A stretch of DNA of 42,762 nucleotides from Pseudoalteromonas phenolica (GTDB lineage: Bacteria; Pseudomonadota; Gammaproteobacteria; Enterobacterales; Alteromonadaceae): the NCBI RefSeq assembly GCF_005876835.1, contig NZ_PPSW01000045.1, forward strand, positions 1-42,762, read 5' to 3'. The position numbers and the translations under genes were made by a program. Shown here one piece after another: positions 25,514-32,038 of this stretch. Position 1 is the first letter of the stretch, and each line of letters begins with the position of its first letter. Under the pieces are notes generated by a model that had not been told where the DNA came from, did not search any database, and saw only the letters and a list, made by a program, of their open reading frames with translations.

Positions 25514-26389
25514 TTATGCCCACTCAAAGCTAAACTCTTCCTGCATCGCTTGCTCTAATAACAGCTTATACTGCTTATTTAACGGTGCGGTGATCAGGCG
25601 TTTTAGCTCTTCCCCTGTTTGAGTCAGTTTGTAATAACTTAAAACCAGCTCATTGCTCTTGGCTGTCAGCGTTAATTTTTGACCTTGAAAGCTTAAACTA
25701 AAACTCTGTCCTTGCTTCAGGCTAGGGGACTCTATTTCTTTTCTGTACATCAAACCAATATCCATCAAAGTGAGAATGTTGGGAAAGCTCAAACCTGATT
25801 GGGCTAAATTAATAGACTCTTTATTTCCTTTACGTAAAAGGTCAAAGAAAGACGGTTTTTTATAGTAGCCTAAAATAATAAGGTAGCTTCCTTCATGCTC
25901 AACAAAACCGCATAAGGGGGCACATTTTTGCAATGCATTGGCTTCTTTTTGGGTCATTTGTTTAAGTGTTTGTAAGCTTTTTATTGAAAATGTACCAGGA
26001 GAAAGGGTTTCACCCACTAAAATCTTAGCCCATAAAGTTTGCATAGCCTGGTTGGTAATGTCTTCAGCAAGCGCAATAAAATGCTCGAGCCAATCGGGAT
26101 CAGGGCGACCTTTACTGATCACATCTGGGCATAGACTTAAGGCGCTAGCCATAATGGCTTCAATGTTAATTTGTCGCTGTATTTTTTGTAGTTGCTGCCT
26201 TTTAAGTGCACGTTTGAGTGCTGAATTATTAGATTGTACAGAGTACTCGACGGAGCGTTTTCCTTGTGCTGAGTATTCAGATTGGTCTGACGCTTTTTTA
26301 AAAGACGCTTTCTTTACCATTGGGTAACCAAGCTTTTCTTCAATCAGCAAAGCGAGATTTGCTTTAGAATTCGCCTTCTTTACCGTCAT
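25514..26389 (-). CDS. TIGR03899-like conserved hypothetical protein
   Basis: The 291-residue soluble product has a basic N-terminal third (residues 1-80), then a conserved segment AEDITNQAMQTLWAKILVGETLSPGTFSIKSLQTL and MTQKEANALQ that resembles the DUF2806/TIGR03899 group. It contains no signal peptide, membrane helix or catalytic motif that I recognise. Its ATG overlaps the stop of the upstream gene as ATGA, so the two are translationally coupled. The similarity is from memory and the family name is moderately sure; function unknown. Confidence 0.7.
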   Translation of the reverse strand: MTVKKANSKANLALLIEEKLGYPMVKKASFKKASDQSEYSAQGKRSVEYSVQSNNSALKRALKRQQLQKIQRQINIEAIMASALSLCPDVISKGRPDPDWLEHFIALAEDITNQAMQTLWAKILVGETLSPGTFSIKSLQTLKQMTQKEANALQKCAPLCGFVEHEGSYLIILGYYKKPSFFDLLRKGNKESINLAQSGLSFPNILTLMDIGLMYRKEIESPSLKQGQSFSLSFQGQKLTLTAKSNELVLSYYKLTQTGEELKRLITAPLNKQYKLLLEQAMQEEFSFEWA

Positions 26390-26922
26390 TGCATGTCCTT
26401 ATCAGCAAGTTGAATATGTGAACGTAAATTATTTATGCTGGAAGTAAACATTTTATCGGCCAGTGAACGAATATATAAAACAATAATGCCCCCACTCACC
26501 GTAGAATGAATGGTGCCCTTCAATGAGTGGTTTATAGTTAATTCATTATCATTGTGAATGAGGCTTAAGCTTCCAAGCAATGCATGCTCATTGTTGATCA
26601 AGATAGAGTACTGTAGTTGGCTTTGAGATATTTCGGTAATAGTGATCTCAATATCAGCGCTCGAGGTTTGTAAAAATACATTTGCGCCTAAGGCGTTGCT
26701 TGGAGATGAAATATCAATACTGAGTTTTGAGCTGAACTTATCCCATGCCATAAGCTGAGGCCAGTGTTTCAAGTCAAATAAGAGAGGCCTTACTTGTTCA
26801 TCAGAGCCTCTGAGGTCACTTGTTTGCTGAATACTAAAATGCCGTGGTAAAAATACCAGTACCAGAAGCACAAGCACCATAGTTAGTAAGCTAAACTTTA
26901 ACGTTTTGGCACGAATAGAAAT
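26386..26922 (-). CDS. Membrane-anchored START/SRPBCC-like protein, probable AUU start
   Basis: The conventional ATG is at 26880, giving 164 residues starting directly in a hydrophobic segment with no ribosome-binding site. The frame stays open upstream, and GAGGAG (complement of 26930-26935) stands seven bases before an in-frame ATT at 26922. Starting there gives 178 residues and a classical basic-plus-hydrophobic anchor (ISIRAKTLK before the membrane helix). The rest (LLFDLKHWPQLMAWDKF, then amphipathic strands and a final helix) resembles the polyketide-cyclase/START fold. Function is unknown. The gene is coupled by ATGA to the TIGR03899-like gene. If the ATT reading is wrong, the gene runs 26386-26880. 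Confidence 0.65.
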   Translation of the reverse strand: MSIRAKTLKFSLLTMVLVLLVLVFLPRHFSIQQTSDLRGSDEQVRPLLFDLKHWPQLMAWDKFSSKLSIDISSPSNALGANVFLQTSSADIEITITEISQSQLQYSILINNEHALLGSLSLIHNDNELTINHSLKGTIHSTVSGGIIVLYIRSLADKMFTSSINNLRSHIQLADKDMQ

Positions 26923-26949
26923 AACGGCACTCCTCGAATGATATTGATT

Positions 26950-27215
26950 AGGGCGTGTTGACCTTTGCTGTGTGCTTTTGCAGCAGTGAGTTGAATATTT
27001 AGGCTAGGCAGAGGCTGTGTAGCATAGTTATTCTATGTAAGTCAGCCGATAACGCCGAATAAATGTTCAACTCGCGCTGCTCGAAGAGTTCAATCAAAGG
27101 CTTCCACTACTTTGTCATTCGCCACTTACATAACCCATTATGCTTCGCAGCTCATTTCGCGTATTGAAAGCCTTTGATTTGAACAAAACTCATACCTCAA
27201 AGATAAACACGCCCT
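26950..27215. mobile_element. MITE-like element with 18-bp terminal inverted repeats
   Basis: The left end AGGGCGTGTTGACCTTTG and the complement of the right end AGGGCGTGTTTATCTTTG agree at 16 of 18 positions. The 266-base element contains an inner inverted pair (aatcaaaggctt near 27101, aagcctttgatt near 27169) and no open frame of note. No clear target duplication is seen at the flanks. It fills about half of the 505-base gap upstream of the EAL gene; the rest (27216-27427) is AT-rich leader. Confidence 0.65.
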
Positions 27216-27427
27216 GGTTTTTACTTTTATTTCGATAAGATAGTCTATACTAATTCAATGACCTAAATAAATAAGTTGCAATTAAGCAATTGATGTTGAA
27301 GTCATTAGGGTTTACCTCAGCTAACAATTAAGATATACCTTAAAACAAGCGAACATACCCACTTCATTTACGTTTTATTAAAAATAATAAAACTTTAACT
27401 AAAGCGGTAGAAGTTGAAGGAATTTGA

Positions 27428-29620
27428 ATGGCGTCTGAGCAAGATGACTTTTTGTTTTTAGATCATGAAGATGATACACCAGAAAATAACGAGCCACAGG
27501 GCTTTTGGGATATTCTGGTTGTTGACGATGATCCTGAAATACACTCTGTGACCAAACTTGCTTTATCTGGCGTTGAGTTTTGGGGCAAGGCGTTGCGCTT
27601 TCATCATGCTTATTCGGGTGAAGAGGCGATTAACGAGTTAATCCACCATCCTGAAATATGCTTATTACTGCTTGATGTGGTGATGGAGTCAGACGATGCT
27701 GGCCTTAAAGTTGTCAAAAAAGTTCGAGACGATCTCGATAATCATAATGTTCGAATAATTCTAAGAACGGGCCAGCCAGGGCATGCGCCTGAAGAGCAAG
27801 TTATTCGTGAATACGACATCAATGACTACAAAATGAAAACCGAGCTAACACGGAGTAAGCTAGTCACGTCATTAATGACCGCTTTGCGTTCGTTTCAACA
27901 AATATGTGAGCTAGAGGCCCAAAGTGAAGGTTTAACGAATATTCTAAGTGCCTCCAATGCGATTTTAGGGCACAACAATATCAGTGGTTTTAGTCAGGCT
28001 GTGGTGATGCAGTTAGCTAATATTTTAGCGAATGACGCTAATGGCTTTGTTTGTGCTCAAGTTTCAGGTACTAATTCATTGGTTTTGTTAGGTGGCACAA
28101 CGCAATATCACGAGTTTATAGGGCAAGGTGTTGAGCAACTCGATAATGGCCGAGCGATTATGCAGGTCAAAACTTGCATTGAGCAGAAATGTCATCAACA
28201 AACGGAACATGACATCACGCTTTTCCTAGAAAAAAATAATGAACAAGCTGCGATTTTTATAGAATTAGTTTTGCCTCCAATGCCGCGGCAAATTCAGTTC
28301 GCTGAGATCTTCTTAGCCAACGTTAGTGTGGGTTTAGATAACATAAAGTTATTTAGCCAAATCAGAGAAGTCGCATATAAAGACCCCTTAACAAAGTTAG
28401 CAAATCGCACTAGCTTTGTAGAGCATTTAGAGAAAACCCCTTGTGACGAGGGTTTATCTCTAATTTTGTTAGACATTGCTCAGTTTTCAGATATCAATAA
28501 TGGCTTAGGGCAAGAAGTGGGCAATCAGTTATTGATGGCAGTGATGCAGCGCCTAGAGCAAGATATTCCTAATGCAAAAGCCTTAGCTAGAATTGGCGCT
28601 GACGTTTTTGCGTTTTTACTACCGACCAGCTCTTTTAATGAAGAGTTACTCGTTGATGCTCTTAATATTCCTTATCAGTTAAAAGAGCATTTATTGTCTA
28701 TTCACTTTCATATTGGCTTATGTAAATGTGAAGACTTCAGTGACACAGGTCTAGAAACCTTGAAAAAAGGGTATATAGCACTTAACCAAGCAAAACAGAG
28801 CCACAAGGTGTTTGATTGGTATACATCAGACTTAGAAGAAAAAATGGCATGGCGTCTAGGTTTGATCAGGCAATTGAGAAGTGATTTCGAGCAACACAAA
28901 TTAGAAGTCTGGTACCAGCCACAATTTTCTTTAAAAACGCAGCAAATTATAGGTTGTGAGGCGTTATTACGCTGGCCATCGGGGAATGGGCGCTATATTT
29001 CCCCAGGTATTTTTGTGCCACTAGCAGAAAGCTCAGGTTTGATTGTTGAAATAGGACAATGGGTGCTTGAGCAAGCTTGTCAGCAGCAAAAACGTTTTGC
29101 TCAGTTAGGGCTTGATATCTGTGTCGCTGTAAATGTGTCGGTACCTCAATTTAAAACGCCTGATTACGCCAAAACAGTGATAAATACACTAGAGCAATAT
29201 CAGGTATCAAGTAGTAAGATTGAGCTAGAGGTCACTGAAAGTGTGGTGATGGACGAAATTGGAAGCGTCATCGATACCTTAGACGAGTTAAAACGTTATG
29301 GTATTGAAGTGGCCATCGATGACTTTGGTACTGGTTTTTCTTCGTTAAGCTATTTACAGAAGCTGCCATTATCTCGCCTCAAAATCGACAGAGCTTTCAT
29401 TAAAGACATTCCTGAGAGCGATACTGGCGCGATCGCCGAATTAATCGTATCCCTTGGTAAAAATCTCGGTTTGAAAACCATTGCTGAAGGCGTTGAAACG
29501 CAAGTTCAGTTAGAGCGTTTACAGCAAATGGGCTGTGATGAAATTCAAGGCTTCTTACTCGGTAAGCCAATGCCGGTTGATGAACTAATGCTGTTTGCTC
29601 AAAGTAAGCTTGGCTCTTAG
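27428..29620 (+). CDS. Response regulator with DUF3369, degenerate GGDEF and active-looking EAL domain
   Basis: The 730-residue cytoplasmic product starts at ATG 27428 after AAGGA. Order: receiver domain (about 28-150; DDD acidic pocket, phospho-acceptor D83 in LLDVVME), DUF3369 linker (about 160-300, a GAF-like sensory region), GGDEF domain with GADVF at about 390-394 instead of GGDEF and so probably not a cyclase, then EAL domain (about 480-725). The EAL domain keeps the phosphodiesterase residues: E511-A-L, NVSVPQF, the Glu of LEVTES, DDFGTG at 631-636, LKIDRAFI, AEGVET and QGFLLGKP. It should hydrolyse c-di-GMP in response to phosphorylation. No sensor kinase gene is adjacent, so the receiver is an orphan here. 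Confidence 0.93.
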   Translation: MASEQDDFLFLDHEDDTPENNEPQGFWDILVVDDDPEIHSVTKLALSGVEFWGKALRFHHAYSGEEAINELIHHPEICLLLLDVVMESDDAGLKVVKKVRDDLDNHNVRIILRTGQPGHAPEEQVIREYDINDYKMKTELTRSKLVTSLMTALRSFQQICELEAQSEGLTNILSASNAILGHNNISGFSQAVVMQLANILANDANGFVCAQVSGTNSLVLLGGTTQYHEFIGQGVEQLDNGRAIMQVKTCIEQKCHQQTEHDITLFLEKNNEQAAIFIELVLPPMPRQIQFAEIFLANVSVGLDNIKLFSQIREVAYKDPLTKLANRTSFVEHLEKTPCDEGLSLILLDIAQFSDINNGLGQEVGNQLLMAVMQRLEQDIPNAKALARIGADVFAFLLPTSSFNEELLVDALNIPYQLKEHLLSIHFHIGLCKCEDFSDTGLETLKKGYIALNQAKQSHKVFDWYTSDLEEKMAWRLGLIRQLRSDFEQHKLEVWYQPQFSLKTQQIIGCEALLRWPSGNGRYISPGIFVPLAESSGLIVEIGQWVLEQACQQQKRFAQLGLDICVAVNVSVPQFKTPDYAKTVINTLEQYQVSSSKIELEVTESVVMDEIGSVIDTLDELKRYGIEVAIDDFGTGFSSLSYLQKLPLSRLKIDRAFIKDIPESDTGAIAELIVSLGKNLGLKTIAEGVETQVQLERLQQMGCDEIQGFLLGKPMPVDELMLFAQSKLGS

Positions 29621-29705
29621 ATATTACTTTCACCGCTTATTTTTAAATTATCGAGAAAAATTAAAGGATGTACTTTTAATGTAGGTCGTCATTTATGGCG
29701 ACATT

Positions 29706-29917
29706 ATCGTGCAAAATACACATTGCGAAGCAAGGTTACTTTTGCGCAAGGTGAAATGAGCAATCTTAACAGCTGCAATGGACTACTTAATCTGTAGTTT
29801 TTAGGTCGTCTTATGGCGACAAAGTATTTTTCATTTCGGTAGCACCGACTTTATGTCGGGTAATTTAAATCAGCAAGATTTAAACATTTTGTTGCGCTAA
29901 AGCACAACCTACAGGAG
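29706..29917. repeat. Dispersed mosaic repeat, copy B with an inserted element
   Basis: This copy shares its 63-base core and its 3' end (gttgcgctaaagcacaacctacaggag) with 25264-25422 but is 53 bases longer. The extra part contains the hairpin CCGACttTATGTCGG (about 29847-29859) and a cgtc/ggcgac piece. It is preceded by gtaggtcgtcatttatggcgac at 29682. The 436-base gap between the EAL gene and the tRNA holds no gene. Confidence 0.8.
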
Positions 29918-30056
29918 CTTGGTTTTGTATTCTGCAGGCCATCATTTATGGCAATAAGAAAATCAGTGTAATACTTTGATGAATTTGATAATTAAAAAAG
30001 ATGAGAATTAGAAATTTTAAGTAAGATTCTTGAATCTGAAAACACAGAAGAGAAGA

Positions 30057-30133
30057 TGGGGCGACTGATGGGGCTCGAACCCACGACAACCGGAATCACA
30101 ATCCAGGGCTCTACCAACTGAGCTACAGCCGCC
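30057..30133 (-). tRNA. tRNA-His (GTG)
   Basis: Read on the minus strand it folds as a full cloverleaf: acceptor GCGGCTG/CAGTCGC with the extra 5' G (G-1, base 30133) opposite C73 that marks histidine tRNA; D arm TAGCTCAGTTGGTAGAGC; anticodon loop TTGTGAT with anticodon GTG; T arm GTGGGTTCGAGCCCC. The 3' CCA is encoded (30059-30057). Total 77 bases. Confidence 0.97.
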
Positions 30134-30162
30134 GCAATACCACCTTGTTTGGTGTGGCGCGC

Positions 30163-30190
30163 ATAATACATAAAAAAACTCGACTTGCAA
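30163..30190 (-). promoter_or_regulatory. tRNA-His promoter with GC-rich discriminator
   Basis: On the minus strand TTGCAA (30190-30185), a 16-base spacer and TATTAT (30168-30163) are followed by GCGCGCC, a GC-rich discriminator of the type found at stringently controlled stable-RNA promoters. The likely start is about 20-25 bases before the mature 5' end. Confidence 0.65.
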
Positions 30191-30218
30191 AGCATAAATT
30201 CGATTTTATTTAAATTTA

Positions 30219-30238
30219 ATGAAAAAGTACTTTTTCAT
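30219..30238. promoter_or_regulatory. Perfect 20-bp palindrome between tRNA-His and mscS
   Basis: ATGAAAAAGTACTTTTTCAT reads the same on both strands, with no loop. It lies between the divergent tRNA-His and mscS genes, upstream of both start regions. It could be an operator for a dimeric regulator; no regulator is known to me for this sequence. Confidence 0.35.
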
Positions 30239-30308
30239 AAAGGTAAAGTTCATATTCAGCATGTATAATACGCAAAAATTCACTCATCAAAAAAATTAAG
30301 GAGAGTGC

Positions 30309-31124
30309 ATGGACGTTCTAATCAACTGGATCAACGAAAATTCAGATCTAATTACTCATTATGTTTTGCAAGGCATTTTAGCCATTGTAATCCTAGTAAT
30401 AGGACTAAAGGTTGCTAAGCTTTTTGGTAATTTAACCGAGAAAGCATTTGCAAAAAGAAAAATTGATAAAGCAGTTGCCGGTTTTATCTCAAATATTGTT
30501 TATGCGCTGGTATTCGCTGCGACGGTATTAATGGCGTTATCGCAAGTTGGTATCGAAACCACATCGTTCGTTGCCATCTTAGGTGCTGCAGGCTTAGCCG
30601 TTGGTTTGGCACTGCAAGGCTCTTTATCTAATTTTGCTTCAGGCGTTTTAATTATCATTCTTCGCCCGTTCAAGTCTGGTGACTATATTGAAGCTGGCGG
30701 CAAAGCGGGTAGCGTTGAACGCATAGAGATCTTTGCAACAGAATTACGCACGCCAGATAATAAAGTCATCATCATGCCTAACTCAGCAATTATGGGTGGC
30801 GCTATTGTTAATTATTCTCGCCAAAAAACTCGCCGTATCGATTTAGTTATCGGTGTGAGTTACGACGCGGATCTTCGCCAAGCAAAAGAAGTATTAAAGA
30901 GTGTACTAGACAAAGAGTCTCGTATATTAAAAGATCCAGCCTATACTGTTGCTGTTTCTGAGTTAGCAGACTCAAGCGTGAACTTTGTTGTGAGGCCTTG
31001 GGTAAACACTTCAGAGTATTGGCCAACTTATTTCGACCTAATCGAAAACATTAAAATCGCGTTAGACGAAGCTAATATTGCAATCCCATATCCACAAATG
31101 GATGTTCACCTACATAAAGATTAA
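30309..31124 (+). CDS. mscS: Small-conductance mechanosensitive channel MscS
   Basis: Inner-membrane channel that opens under membrane tension to release solutes on osmotic downshock. The 271-residue product has three membrane helices (about 19-40, 58-80 and 88-118), the pore-lining TM3 signature GAAGLAVGLALQGSLSNFASGVLIIILRPF, the beta domain start (FKSGDYIEAGGKAGSVERI) and TPDNKVIIMPNSAIMGG. Length fits the E. coli protein (286). The ATG follows AAGGAGAG. A DUF481 outer-membrane gene follows after 18 bases, probably in the same operon. Confidence 0.96.
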   Translation: MDVLINWINENSDLITHYVLQGILAIVILVIGLKVAKLFGNLTEKAFAKRKIDKAVAGFISNIVYALVFAATVLMALSQVGIETTSFVAILGAAGLAVGLALQGSLSNFASGVLIIILRPFKSGDYIEAGGKAGSVERIEIFATELRTPDNKVIIMPNSAIMGGAIVNYSRQKTRRIDLVIGVSYDADLRQAKEVLKSVLDKESRILKDPAYTVAVSELADSSVNFVVRPWVNTSEYWPTYFDLIENIKIALDEANIAIPYPQMDVHLHKD

Positions 31125-31142
31125 TTACAGGGTAATCTATAA

Positions 31143-31919
31143 ATGAAATTAAAACTTTTATCTCTTTGCGTTATTGCAGCAACCTCTTTTCAAAGTTTCG
31201 CAGAAGAAGCGAAAGAGCAGAAAACATGGGATGTAACAAGTGAAGTAGGTGCGATTATCACAAGTGGTAACACCTCAACTACTACACTTAAAGGTGGCAT
31301 CAAAGCAAAGCATCACTTAGAAAACTGGAATAACGAGTACAAACTAAGTGGCATCTATAAAGAAGATGAAATTGATAATGATGCGGGTGAGCGTGAGAAA
31401 AAACGTACCAATGAAAAGTATTCAGCATCGGCACAAGGTAACTATAAGCTTAATGAAGATCATAGCCATTTATTCGTCTATGGTTCGTATGACTCAGATT
31501 ACTTTGGTGCATACCGAAATGAAGCTGTATTATCAATTGGTTACGGCCTTCGTTTGCTTAATCGAAGCGATATGTACTTAAATGCCGAAATCGGTCCTGG
31601 TATCAAGCGTTTTGAAGAGCAAAAGAAGTTTGACGAAAATGGTGTGCGTCTTCCAACTGTGACAGAAAATGAAGCGATTGGCGTTGCTAAGTTAGACTAT
31701 AACTGGCAGATCTCAGACAACGCGCGTTTTACACAATTAGTCGCAATTGAATATGGTGATACCAACACAAAAACGGTATCTGAATCTGCGCTACTGACAA
31801 AAATCAACGGCTCATTACAGATGAAATTTGCTTATAACATCACACACAACTCTGATGTAAGTGATGATAAAGAAAATACAGATACAGAAACGTCTTTAAC
31901 ATTAGTTTACAGCTTTTAA
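31143..31919 (+). CDS. DUF481 (YdiY-type) outer-membrane protein
   Basis: The 258-residue product has a signal peptide (cleavage after SFA, about residue 20) and the DUF481 pattern: WDVTSEVGAIITSGNTST near the mature N-terminus, then antiparallel strands (LFVYGSYDSDYFG, LSIGYGLRLLNRSD, YLNAEIGPGIKRFEE, FKLQ-like) and a barrel ending in Phe (TLVYSF). The family includes salt-induced YdiY. Being next to mscS fits an osmotic theme, but this is inference. A strong terminator follows. Confidence 0.87.
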   Translation: MKLKLLSLCVIAATSFQSFAEEAKEQKTWDVTSEVGAIITSGNTSTTTLKGGIKAKHHLENWNNEYKLSGIYKEDEIDNDAGEREKKRTNEKYSASAQGNYKLNEDHSHLFVYGSYDSDYFGAYRNEAVLSIGYGLRLLNRSDMYLNAEIGPGIKRFEEQKKFDENGVRLPTVTENEAIGVAKLDYNWQISDNARFTQLVAIEYGDTNTKTVSESALLTKINGSLQMKFAYNITHNSDVSDDKENTDTETSLTLVYSF

Positions 31920-31950
31920 CATAGCATTGTCGTAAACTTGTAATATAGAC

Positions 31951-31976
31951 AAAAAAAGGGGCGATAGCCCCTTTTT
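31951..31976 (+). terminator. Rho-independent terminator of mscS-DUF481
   Basis: A7 then GGGGC/GCCCC with loop GATA and T5. The A and T tracts pair too, so it could act on both strands. It separates this operon from the polysaccharide cluster. Confidence 0.9.
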
Positions 31977-32038
31977 CTATGTATGGTAATTCGTGTAGAA
32001 TATGCAATCTTTTTGGCCATAGCTTATAGGATTTAAGT

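Noticed and set aside
29992..30195. 67-residue minus-strand open frame
   Set aside because: It is a read-through of the tRNA-His gene and its promoter.
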